In this document: piece by piece, positions 46,802 to 57,427 of the stretch
Layout: each line of letters begins with the position of its first letter
Numbering within the stretch: position 1 is the first letter of the stretch
Assembly: GCF_000002235.5 (NCBI RefSeq)
Contig: NW_022145526.1
Coordinates: forward strand, 2,003,501-2,067,500
Origin: Strongylocentrotus purpuratus
Taxonomy: Eukaryota > Echinodermata > Echinoidea > Camarodonta > Strongylocentrotidae
Direction of reading: 5' to 3'
Length of the DNA stretch: 64,000 nt
Program-made: the position numbers and the translations under genes
Notes under the pieces: generated by a model
Told to the model about the DNA's origin: nothing
The model's database searches: none
Seen by the model: only the letters and a program-made list of their open reading frames with translations

Positions 46802-46804
46802 TAC
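46802..46804 (+). other. Putative microexon 24 (TAC)
   Basis: Class A acceptor CCCTGTCTTTAG, donor GTAAGT; 313-nt intron from microexon 23. Confidence 0.6.
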
Positions 46805-46911
46805 GTAAGTATGCATCTTTAACTTCTTAAAAATTCTGTTCATCTTTTTGCATAACTTTTTCTCGTGTTAATATTTTTGTCATTGTTCATTGAAAGGTTA
46901 AATCCAGGATT

Positions 46912-48580
46912 CTTCTTCAGTCAGGTGGCGCTAGCTGCGCTGCTGTGGTCATCACAAGTTTACGCCATCCTTCTCTGTCAGCTGTTGCTCTTGTTGCCTC
47001 TGACAGATTTTTCCCTGTCCATATGTGGATATCTTTGAACCAGGAAATAGCAGGTCTGCCTCTTCTTCGCCTGGCTTCTACAGTTTCTGTTATAAGGGAC
47101 TTTCCATGACCGTCTCTCCTTACTACATGGCAAAATTACAGTTTCCTTCTGGCAATACTCTTTCTGAGCAACATCTCTGTATCCAGCTTGTCCAGTACCC
47201 ATCGGTTTGTTCTTCTGTCTGTCCATGGAACCCTCAGTATTCGCCGATACACCCACATTTCAAACTCATCTACTCTCTTTTCATCTCTTTTGGTCATGGC
47301 CCATGTCTCACTTACTTCCGTAGGTAGCAATGGGAAATATAGATGTCAGTGCGTTCTTTAACTTTAAACTGTTATTTATTCCCCGGCTTCTCCAGATCTT
47401 CACCATTTTCTGAGTTGCATTCCTTGCTATAGCTAATCTCCTTTTGATTTCTTTCTCACTTGATCCTTTAACGCTAACAAGTGATCCCAGGTATATGAAA
47501 TCCTGGACTTCAGCAATTTTCTCTCCATCCAAAATAAAATCATTAACATATCTTCGATTCCTGTCTATTACTAGTATCTTTGTCTTTTGTGTGTTTAAGA
47601 GAAGATTCTTTTCATAACTGGGCTGTTTTGTTCTTCTCAGCATGTCCAGCAGTTTTTCCCTGCTGGTACATATTAAAGTTGTATCATCTGCATACCTGAG
47701 ATTCTTCCTTCTCTGTCCTCCAATGTTCACTCCGCCTTCAAAACCTTCGCCACAATTCGTATTATATCTTCTGAGTAAATATTAAATAGGTCTGGAGACA
47801 ATATACATCCTTGCCTGACATGTCTTTCTATCGGAAACCACTCAGTTTAACCAACACTAGTCCGAAAAGGTGCTTCTTGATCTTCATAAAGCTTGGTTAT
47901 TAATCTCACCAGGTGTGCTGGGAATCCCATTCTGTACATATCATCCCACAACATCTTGTGATCTACACAGTCGAAAGCCTTTGCATAATCTATAAAACAC
48001 AAGTATAAAGGCATGTTATGTTCTCTACATTTTTCTATAATCATCCTGATGTTTGCAATTTGATCTCTAGTACCTTTGCCAGGCACAAAACCCGCTTGCT
48101 CTTCTGACATTTCATCCATGTACCTCCTTTTCATCCTGCCAATGATGATCTTTTATAGTATTTTGCTCGCATGAACAAGAAGACAGATGGTTCTATGATT
48201 GGAACATTCTTTCTGATTGCCTTTCTCAGGTAAAGGTATGAAAATAGCTCTGTACCAGTCTTTAGGCCATTCTTCATTCTCCCATATATTGATACATAGC
48301 CGCCATAAGAGATCAATACCTATTTCACCTGTTGCTTTCCATACTTCAATAGGTATATTGTCCATTCCAGGAGATTTACCATTATCTATATGGTTCAGAG
48401 CCCATTCAACTTCCGATCTCAGTGGAGGTGGTTCTCTGTCTTCCTCGACCTGTCTGTTGTCTCTTTGACCTGGCTCTCTACTGCTGTACAAATCGCTGCA
48501 GTACTCTACCCATCTCTGTTTTATGTCCATTTCCTCTGTCGGAGTTTTTCCATTTTTGTCACTCACAACATCAGTCGTCA
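46912..48580 (-). mobile_element. 5'-truncated, decayed non-LTR retrotransposon (RTE-like)
   Basis: Read on the minus strand: NGKSPGMDNIPIEVWK and PLPEKGNQKECSNHR (fingers), then EEQAGFVPGKGTRDQIANIR and LCFIDYAKAFDCVDH (palm with catalytic Asp), then LRYADDTTLICTS (YADD motif), then a C-terminal part with WVYRRILRVPW and an HIWTGK-like end. These match RTE/BovB-type reverse transcriptases. The frame breaks near 48150, 47850 and 47310, and no endonuclease domain is present, so it is dead. Flanks share AAATCCAGGAT, a likely target duplication. Confidence 0.88.
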
Positions 48581-48805
48581 TGCAGGATATAAGTCATAAA
48601 TCCAGGATATAAGTCATAAATAAGTCAGAAATATATTAATGAACATAAATGAAAATCAAACTAGGGAATGTAGAGTTGAACAAATTCAATATTTCTTTTT
48701 TTATCTGTAATCTCAAAGAAAAAAATCATGAAAAAGTGCCTTTTTGCACTGTTTATTTGTAATTTTCTTTATCTCTTTTCTGCTTCCCCCGGTCTTCGTT
48801 CCTAG

Positions 48806-48808
48806 CCC
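48806..48808 (+). other. Putative microexon 25 (CCC)
   Basis: Class B acceptor, donor GTAAGT. The intron from microexon 24 is enlarged to 2 kb by the LINE. Confidence 0.6.
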
Positions 48809-49284
48809 GTAAGTATACGAAAGGGATCGAATTATGAACATCCGATATCTTTTAGAAAACTTAAGGGATTTGTCAACGATTTTTCTGTTTTATTTAATTT
48901 TGTGTATTATTGAAAAACTTTTGACTAGGTAAACGTTCATGAATGTTTTCCAGCTAACATTGATATAAAGCTTGGGCGTTTTAGAAATGCTACCACATAT
49001 CCATGATAACTTCGAAATATCAGTTTTTATTTAAACTTTTTTAAAACCTTCGGTAAGCATGCATATTCGTGCACAATGGTAAATATATGTTTGCTAAACA
49101 ATTATTAACGTACATTACAGGAAAAAAAAATGGCATCACAATTTTTCTGTAAGGCTTCCTCCTGATGATCAACTTCTTCTACTTGAAGAAAAATCATTTA
49201 AAAAGATGAGTTTCATTTCCGTATAAAAGTGTATTCTAATATCTATATCGTTCTGTTTTCTTCCGCCCATTTTTTTGTCTATAG

Positions 49285-49287
49285 CAA
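49285..49287 (+). other. Putative microexon 26 (CAA)
   Basis: Class A acceptor TTTTTTGTCTATAG, donor GTAAGT. Confidence 0.6.
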
Positions 49288-49681
49288 GTAAGTATGCATC
49301 TTAAACTGGAAGTTTAATTTCAGGTTATAAGTCGTAACTAAGTCAGAAATATATTAATGAACATAAAGATTATCAAACTAGGGAACATAGTGTTGGAAAA
49401 TCTCATATTTATTTCTTTATTTGTAAACTCAAACAAAAACCTAATAAGTAATGTCAGCCCTTTATCATAATATTGAAAAATGAAGTGAATTTTTAGTTCT
49501 TTCACCCATAAATATAATACATGTAATGTTTCGTCGTAAAGTGCATTAGGAAAACAACTTGTGAAAGCGGTGTGTAAAAGGGCGTTATCATTATTCAGGG
49601 TTTTGACAAAAGTGCCTTTTTGCACTGTATATTTGTAATTTGCTTTATCTCTTTTCTGCTTCCCCCAATCTTCGTTCTTAG

Positions 49682-49684
49682 GCC
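49682..49684 (+). other. Putative microexon 27 (GCC), weak donor
   Basis: Class B acceptor TTCGTTCTTAG; donor GTAAAC. Confidence 0.5.
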
Positions 49685-50162
49685 GTAAACATACGAAAGG
49701 GATCGAGTTATGAATACTCGATATCTTTTAGAAAACTTAACGGATTTGTCCCCTATTTTTCTTGTAAATTTAATTTTGTGTATTATTAAAAAAAAAAAAA
49801 TAGGTAAACGTTCATGAATGTTTTCCAGCTAAATTTGAAATTGAGCTTTGGGCGTTTTAGAAATGCTACCACATATTCATGATAACTTTGAAATATCGGT
49901 TTTTCAAACTTTTTTTAAACCTTCGGTAAGCATTCATATTCGTGCACAATGGTAAATATATGTTTGCTAAACAATTGTAAACATACATTACAGGTAAACA
50001 AAAAGAATGGCATGAAAAAAAATCTGTAAGGCTTCCTCCTGATGATCAACTTCTTCCACTTAAAGAAAAATAATTTAAAAAGATAAGTTTCATTTCCAGA
50101 TAAGAGAGCTTTCTAATATTTATATCTTTCTGTTTTCTTCTGCCCGTTTTCTCTGTCTAAAG

Positions 50163-50165
50163 CAT
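50163..50165 (+). other. Putative microexon 28 (CAT)
   Basis: Class A acceptor CTCTGTCTAAAG, donor GTAAGT. Confidence 0.6.
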
Positions 50166-50516
50166 GTAAGTATGCATCTTAAACCGGAAGTTTAATTCCA
50201 GGTTGTAAGTCGTAACTAAGTCAGATATATATATTAATGAACAGAAAGGTTATCAAACTAGGGAATATAGAGTTGGAAAAATCCCATATTTATTTCTTTA
50301 TTTGTAAACTCAAACAAAAACTTCATCAGTAATGTCAGCCCTTTATCATAATATTGAATAATGAGCTGACTTTTCAGTTCTTTCACCCATGAATATAATA
50401 CATGTAATGTTTCGTCGTAAAGTGCATTAGGAAAAGAACTTGTAAAAGCGGTGTGTAAAGGGGCGTCATCATTATTCAGGGTTTTGACAACAGTGCCTTT
50501 TTGCTCTGTATATTTG

Positions 50517-50764
50517 ATGAGTTTCATTCCTAAAGGAGCTAAATCCATGTTTGTATCTCTGGAGATATAAGCCATTGTTTACCAAATTTTGTACAGGCGT
50601 CTATGGAAAAGTGATATTAGAAGTTGCATTTTTTTCATAACTGCTCCAATAATTTAAGTCAAAATTTTTGTTAAAAAACGGGTACTAAAGTGAACAATGT
50701 TCTGATATCAATAACTCTATATTCATCAAAAGTGGATTTAGCTCCTTTTGGAATTAAGCTCTTC
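50517..50764. mobile_element. 248-bp MITE with ATTTG duplication
   Basis: ATTTG flanks both sides (50512-50516, 50765-50769); ends share AAAGGAGCTAAATCCA in inverted orientation. Other class B units read TATATTTGTAATTTT without interruption, giving the empty site. It splits the branch-point region of microexon 29. Confidence 0.82.
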
Positions 50765-50815
50765 ATTTGTAATTTCCTTTATATCTTTTCTGCTTCCCCC
50801 GATCTTCGTTCCTAG

Positions 50816-50818
50816 GCC
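50816..50818 (+). other. Putative microexon 29 (GCC)
   Basis: Class B acceptor, donor GTAAGC. The MITE lies just upstream of the branch-point word, which is retained as TTGTAATTT. Confidence 0.6.
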
Positions 50819-51398
50819 GTAAGCATACGAAAGAGATTGAATTATGAATACTCGATATCTTTCATACATGTTACTTATTTGTTATTTTTTTTCTTCCTCC
50901 GAATTTCGTTTTCAGTCCATTAATATCTAACTTGGATCTAATTATGAATATCCGATAGCTTTTAGAAAACTTAGGGCTTTGTCTCCGATTTTTCGATTTA
51001 ATTTAATTTTGTGTATTATTTAAAAAAAATTGACTAGGTAAACGTTCATGAATGTTTTCCAGCTAAATTTGATATTTAGCTTTGGGCGTTTTAGAAATGC
51101 TACCACATATTTATGATAACTTCGAAATATCGGTTTTTATTCAAACTTTTTAAAACCTTCGGTAAGCATTCATATTCGTGCGCAATGGTAAATATATGTT
51201 TGCTAAACAATAATAAACATACATTACAGGTAAACAAAAAGAATGGCATGAAAAAAAATCTGTAAGGCTTCCTCCTGTTGATCAAATTCTTCCACTTAAA
51301 GAAAAATAAGTTAAAAAGATAAGTTTCATTTCCAGATAAGAGAGCTTTCTAATATTTATATCTTTCTGTTTTCTTCTGCCCGTTTTCTCTGTCTATAG

Positions 51399-51401
51399 TA
51401 A
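51399..51401 (+). other. Putative microexon 30 (TAA)
   Basis: Class A acceptor, donor GTAAGT. Confidence 0.6.
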
Positions 51402-52415
51402 GTAAGTATGCATCTTAAACCCATTATAACTTCTTAAAAATTATGTTCATCTTTTTGCATATCTTTTTCTTGTGTTAATTTTATGTCATGGTTCAATGGA
51501 AGTTTAATTCCAGGTTATAAGTCATAACTAAGTCAGAAATATATTAATGAGCAGAAAGGTTATCAAACTAGGGAATATTAAGTTGGAAAAATCCCATATT
51601 TGTTTCTTTATTTGTAAACTCAAACAAAAACTTCATCAGCAATGTAAGGCCTTTATCATAATATTGAAAAATGTGGTGATTTCTTAGGTCTTTTACTCAT
51701 AAATATAATACATGTAATGTTTTGTCGTAAAGTGCATTAGGAAAAGAACTTGTAAAAGCGGTATGTAAAAGGGTGTTACGAAAGGGATAGAATTATAAAT
51801 ATCCGATATCTTTCATGTTACTGATTTGTGATTTTTTTTTTCGTATTCTTCCTCCGAGTTTCGTTATCAGTCCATTAATATCTAACTTGGATCTAATTAT
51901 GAATATCCGATAGCTTTTAGAAAACTTAGGGCTTTGTCTCCGATTTTTCGATTTAATATAGTTTTGTGTATTATTGACAACTTTTGACTATGTAAACGTT
52001 TATGAATGCTTTCCAGCTAACCACGATTGACTGCTTGGTGTTGTAAAAATGCTATCACCTATGCATGATGACTTCCAAATATCGTTTTTAAAAATGAACA
52101 TTTTAATGTTTTTATAAAGTCAATTATTGTATTTTTTTCTATCTTATGTTTTAATCTTACTTTAATAAAATGGTACTGTAGTCGTGCGGTAACCAAGTAT
52201 GTTCGCGCACAATGGTATTCATTTGCTAAACATATGTAAACATACATGCAAGGTAAAAATAAAGGCTTTTAAATTGTCTGTAAGGCGTTCAACTAATGAT
52301 ACTCTAATTCCTCCTGAAGAAAGAAAATGAAAAAAATTAGTATAATTTATATATAAAAGAGTATTCTAATATTTATCTTGGTTTTTTCTCCTCTATCCGA
52401 TGGCTTCGTTCATAG

Positions 52416-52418
52416 GAG
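52416..52418 (+). other. Putative microexon 31 (GAG)
   Basis: Class C acceptor, donor GTAAGT. Confidence 0.6.
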
Positions 52419-53172
52419 GTAAGTATGCATCGTAATCAAATTATATTTTCATATACATTCTTGTCACGTTTCTGAATATTTGTCCTCTTTTTCACATTCC
52501 ATGCTTAATTGAAATGTTAAATTCAGGTTAGTCATGAATGTATTTACAAACAAAAAGTTTATCAAACTAGGGAATGAAGAGTTGAAAAACCTAACATTAC
52601 TTATTTCATTTATAAACGCCTGTTTAGAGTTGTCACGTACATCTATCTTCTAATAGTTAATACTTATGTAAAGAATAGTTTTAAAAATAATGTTATAGGC
52701 CTGTCATGTACTATGACAATATAATAGGTAATGAATTAATATAGTCTGGAAACACGTAACAAGACAATGATTGCTGAATTCATTGAAATGAGAAAAAGTA
52801 CGATGAAAAGAAAGGGCTCAAACGAGACTGTAAAAAGGGAAAGAAACAGCTTTTCTCTAAAATATGAAATCGAAAAATTAATTCATTAACACATAAGTTC
52901 TTAGTTGCTATTTAATTTAAGAGTAACGGGTAATCAGTATAAAGTTAGGCCTCTTACAAGATATTTCAGAATAAGGTGACATTAAAGATCACTTTCTCAC
53001 GAATAATATACATGCAATGTACCGTCGTAAAATGCAATAAGAAAAGAAACCTAAAAATGCTGTATAATAGAGCATTAACTTTATTTACGATTTTGAACGA
53101 AAGACCCTATTTGCAATCTATATTTTTAATGTTCTGTATCTCTTCTCTGCTTTCCTGCATATTCGTTCCCAG

Positions 53173-53175
53173 GCG
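53173..53175 (+). other. Putative microexon 32 (GCG)
   Basis: Class D acceptor ATATTCGTTCCCAG, donor GTAAGT. Confidence 0.6.
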
Positions 53176-54052
53176 GTAAGTATGCGAATTGGATCGAATT
53201 ATGAATATCCGATATCTTTCATAATTATTTGGGATTTGTGTCCTTTTTTCTGATTCTTCCCCTGATCTTGGTTAACAGTCCATTAATAGGCAGCTTTGAT
53301 TTTATTACTAATATCTGATATGGTTCATGAATGTTGGGGATTTTTCGGTTCGCTCTTTTTAATTTAGTAATGTGTATTATCGAAAACTTTTGACTGAGTA
53401 AACATTCATGATTTTGTCCAACTTACCAAAAAAAAAGTTTATCAAACTAGGGAATGTAGAGTTGAAAAACCTAACATTACTTATTTCATTCATAAACGCG
53501 TGTTTAGAGTTGGCATGTACATTTATCTTCTAATAGTTGATACTTATGTAAAGAATTGTTTTTAAAACAATGTTATAGACCTGTCATGTACTATGCCAAT
53601 ATAATAGGTAATGAATTAATAAAGTCTTGATACACGTAACAAGACAATGATTGCTGTAGTCATTGAAATGAGAAAAAGTACGATGAAAAGAAAGGACTCA
53701 AACGAGACTGTAAAAAGGGAAAGAAACAGCTTTCCTCTAAAATATGAAATCGAAAAATTAATTCATTAACACATAAGTTCTTAGTTGCTATTTAATTTAA
53801 GAGTAACGGGTAATCAGTATAAAGTTAGGCCTCTTACAAGATATTTCAGAATAAGGTGACATTAAAGATCATTTTCTCACGAATAATATACATGTAATGT
53901 ACCGTCGTAAAATGCAATAAGAAAAGAAACCTAAAAGTGCTGTATAATAGAGCATTAACTTTATTTACGATTTTGAACGAAAGACCCTATTAGCAATCTA
54001 TATGTGTAATGTTCTGTATCTCTTCTCTGCTTTCCTGCATATTCGTTCCCAG

Positions 54053-54055
54053 GCG
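54053..54055 (+). other. Putative microexon 33 (GCG)
   Basis: Duplicate of microexon 32 by the local tandem duplication. Confidence 0.6.
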
Positions 54056-54536
54056 GTAAGTATGCGAATTGGATCGAATTATGAATATCCGATATCTTTC
54101 ATAATTATTTGGGATTTGTGTCCCCTTTTTTCTGATTCTTTCCCGATCTTGCTTAAAAGTCCATTAATAGGCACCTTTGATTATATCATTAATATCTGAT
54201 ATGGTTCATGAATGTTTGGGATTTTTCGGTTCGTTCTCATTAATTAAGTAATTTGAATTATCGAAAACTTTTGACTGAGTAAACGTTCATGACTACCACC
54301 TATACTTCAAGAATTCCAACCATCGGTTTTGAATTTTAACACTTTAATATTTCATTAAGTCAATTATTGTATTTTTATCTTACGTTTTAATTTTACTTTA
54401 ATAAAATGGTATTGTAGTCGTGTGGTAACCAAGTATGTTCGCGCACAATGGTAAGTATTCATTTGCTTAACATTTGTAAACAGACATGCAAGGTAAGAAA
54501 TAAAGGCATTTAAATCGTCTCTAAGGCTTCCACATA

Positions 54537-54910
54537 ATTTGCTTTGATTTGATTTGATTTATTTATTTCTGTTTGATTTTGTTGTTGTTGCATTTTTACA
54601 AGTATATAACAAACAAAAATTACAAATTTACACATGACAAAAGAATATATGTAGAATAAAGTAAGATTGGCTGTAACTAATCGAAAACATCAACAAGGAC
54701 GGTTGACAAAGTAAGCAAAGCTTGATAGTATGAATACCCTCAGAGGATACATAATAATACAAATATGGAGGAACAACATATTGGTAAAAGAGGAAAAAGA
54801 CAGAAAAAAGAAGAAAAAAAGAAAAAAGGGATGCACTCTAATATTCACAGATTCATGTGGTAGTTAGATTTCATTTTGATATATAAAGATATTTATATTT
54901 ATAAAAAAAA
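54537..54910 (-). mobile_element. LINE/SINE 3' fragment, copy 4
   Basis: As 32217-32605, with a shorter (TA)n end. Confidence 0.65.
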
Positions 54911-55034
54911 GAAGATAACCCCCTAATTTCTCCTGAAGATAGAAAATGAAAACAATTAGTATAATGTGTAGATAAAAGTGTATTCTAATATTTATATCTT
55001 TCTGTTTTCTTCTGCCCGTTTTCTCTGTCTATAG

Positions 55035-55037
55035 CAT
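55035..55037 (+). other. Putative microexon 34 (CAT)
   Basis: Class A acceptor, donor GTAAGT. Confidence 0.62.
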
Positions 55038-55431
55038 GTAAGTATGCATTTTAAACCGGAAGTTTAATTCCAGGTTATAAGTCATAACTAAGTGAGAAAT
55101 ATATATACAGAAAGGTTATCAAACTAGGGAATATAGAGTTAGAAAATCCCATATTTCTTTCTTTATTTGTAAACTCAAACAAAAACTTTATCAGTAATGT
55201 ATTAGGCCTTTATCATGATATTGAAAAATGAGGTGACTTTTCAGTTCTTTTACCCATGAATATAATACATGTAATGTTTCGTCGTAAAGTGCATTAGGAA
55301 AAGAACTTGTTAAAGCGATGTGTAAAAGGGCGTTATCATTATTCAGGGTTTTGACAAAAGTGCCTTTTTGCACTGTATATATTTGTAATTTTCTTTATCT
55401 CTTCTCTGCTTCCCCCGATCTTCGTTCCTAG

Positions 55432-55434
55432 GCC
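55432..55434 (+). other. Putative microexon 35 (GCC)
   Basis: Class B acceptor, donor GTAAGC. Confidence 0.62.
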
Positions 55435-55915
55435 GTAAGCATACGAAAGGGATCGAATTATGAATATTCGATATCTTTTAGAAATCTTCAGGGATTTGTC
55501 TCCGATTTTTCTTTTTAATTAAATATTGTGCATTATTAAAAAAAAAATTAAATAGGTAAACGTTCGTGAATGTATTCAAGCTAAATTTGACATAAAGCTT
55601 GGGCGTTTTAAAAATGCTACCACAAATTCATGATAACTTCGAAATATCAGTTTTTATTTAAACTTTTTTTAAACCTTCGGTAAGCATGCATATTCGTGCA
55701 CAATGGTAAATATATGTTTGCTAAAAAATTGTAAACATACATTACAGGTAAACAAAAAAATGGCATGAAAAAAAATCTGTAAGGCTTCCTCCTGATGATC
55801 AACTTCTTCCACTTGAAGAAAAATAATTTAAAAAGATGAGTTTCATTTCCAGATAAGAGAGCATTCTAATATTTATATATTTATGTTTTCTTCTGCCCGT
55901 TTTCTCTGTCTCTAG

Positions 55916-55918
55916 TAA
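55916..55918 (+). other. Putative microexon 36 (TAA)
   Basis: Class A acceptor CTCTGTCTCTAG, donor GTAAGT; last site before the retrotransposon. Confidence 0.6.
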
Positions 55919-56305
55919 GTAAGTATGCATCTTAAACCCATTATAACTTCTTAAAAATTATGTTCATCTTTTTGCATATCTTTTTCTTGTGTTAATTTTT
56001 TTGTCATGGTTCAATGGAAGTTTAATTCCAGGTTATAGGTCTTAACTAAGTCAGAAATATATTAATGAACAGAAAGTTTATCAAGCTAGGGAATATTGAC
56101 TTGGAAAAATCCCATATTTCTTTCTTTATTTGTAAACTCAAACAAAAACTTCATTAGTAATGTAAGGCCTTTATTATAATATTGAAAAATGTGGTGATTT
56201 TTTAGGTCTTTTACTCATATAATACATGTAATGTTTCGTCGTAAAGTGCATTAGGAAAAGAACTTGTAAAAGCAGTGTGTAAAAGGGTGTTATCATTATT
56301 CAGGG

Positions 56306-56955
56306 TATGGATTTCTTTTTTGTTTGCACTTTATGCTTTTACTCCAGGGACAGGTTTTCCCGTCCCTGGACAGCCCCAAATGTTGGCTGGCGTAGGCGAT
56401 GATCTCGGGTCATCAATTGCCCTCACATTGAAGGAAAAAATTTGGCGGGGGGAGTTCATTGACTTAGGCGCTTTAATATCGCCATCCATGTCCGATCCTT
56501 CCGTCGACGAGGGGTTAACTCTAACTTTTTCCCCTGCGAGCGCTAATTTTCAGCTGCGGGCGCCAAACCGAAAAACAGCCATTACAGGCATACCACAGTG
56601 GACTAGTGCCATGCTAGTTTTTGTTTCGGTTTATGCCGAACGACACACACGTCGGGTACGGGAACTGTTAAAATATATCAGTATTGTGCGCACTGCCGCT
56701 AGCTGCGGCTATAATTGGTGCGACTACGATCTACAGTTCCGCCTGCGGCAAGCTCGGCAGCCGGAGCGTTCATGGGCCGTAGTAGACGCGGAGCTGTGGC
56801 TACTAGTCGCCACTGCCTACGCGCGGCCGGACAGCAGGGAGAATTTTCGTCCCTTCAGCGGGAGGCAATCTCAATTTCGCGGAGCTCAACGGCCAAGACA
56901 GCAACTACCAGGCCCCCGCCGCAATGGGCGCTCAGCACTTAAAGCTAAACTTTAG
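56306..56955 (+). CDS. gag-like protein of the YR retrotransposon, N-terminally truncated
   Basis: The open frame continues by chance leftward into array sequence (ATG at 56275), so that ATG is not native. The recognisable part has TLKEKIWRGEFIDLGALISP, a conserved helix seen in gag-like proteins of DIRS-group elements, and a basic Arg/Gln-rich C-terminus (QRPRQQLPGPRRNGR), likely nucleic-acid binding. It ends at TAG 56953-56955. A 3'-acceptor-like TTTTACTCCAG precedes GGACAGG at 56351. Without the interruption at 56962-57308 the frame would run straight into the RT frame. Confidence 0.65.
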
Positions 56956-57316
56956 TACTGGTAATGCGATTGCATTGTGAAAGAAAAGGTGTGAAAGGAT
57001 CAGAAACAGTTGATCATGTAGCATGTAAGTATCGGTGTGCACTGCAAGGTTCTGGAGTCATCAAAATCATAATAAATTTGACCGAGTCTTGGTAAAGTAA
57101 CAAACACTCACATAGAAAGCTATATATGGGACAACACACATCGTGTCGGGGATGGTACTACCTTGGTTTCCTTGTCTTTCTATGCTCATTACTCAGCCAG
57201 TATACATTTTCTTCCAAAATTGTTTGGCACATGTCATTTATTTGTAATCTTGAACATTCAGTGTAAGTTTCGTTTGATTCTGTGAGAATTAATTTTTTTT
57301 TTTTTACCAGTACTGG
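56954..57316 (+). other. Intron-like interruption between gag and RT, flanked by AGTACTGG
   Basis: AGTACTGG occurs at 56954-56961 and again at 57309-57316. Between them is 347 bp with a donor-like start (TACTG/GTAATG) and a strong 3' end (T11-ACCAG/TACTGG). The gag frame runs to the first copy and the RT frame is open from the second (TAC TGG AGT...). The gag TAG corresponds to CAG at the second copy. This looks like an intron gained with an 8-bp duplication, or an insertion in the process of becoming one. Confidence 0.5.
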
Positions 57317-57427
57317 AGTTTATCTTTAATCGGGACGGATACGGTAGCGCAACCGCGAGTCCGCGGGCCCAAGTTTGTTTCGCATTCAACGCCTCCGGCC
57401 GGTGCGGTAGGGGGCGAGGCTGCAGAT

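Larger units (their letters stand above)
52557..54290 (+). repeat. Tandem duplication, two copies of about 880 bp
   Basis: GTTTATCAAACTAGGGAATG starts each copy (52557 and 53437), and both include a class D microexon with the same trinucleotide (GCG). The junction has an A-run near 53428. Confidence 0.85.

Noticed and set aside
28261..55373. Minus-strand open frames repeated in the array (LHTAFTSCFPNALYDETLHV type) at 28261, 46189, 49338, 50258 and 55191
   Set aside because: They are antisense to the array, share reading frame only because the copies are recent duplicates, and the differences between copies are mostly amino-acid changing with frames broken in other copies. No evidence of protein constraint.
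57022..57024. AG-CAT-GTAAGT inside the retrotransposon interruption, like a microexon
   Set aside because: No pyrimidine tract or branch-point word precedes it and the flanks do not resemble any acceptor class; about one chance match is expected in the window. Not counted among the 37.
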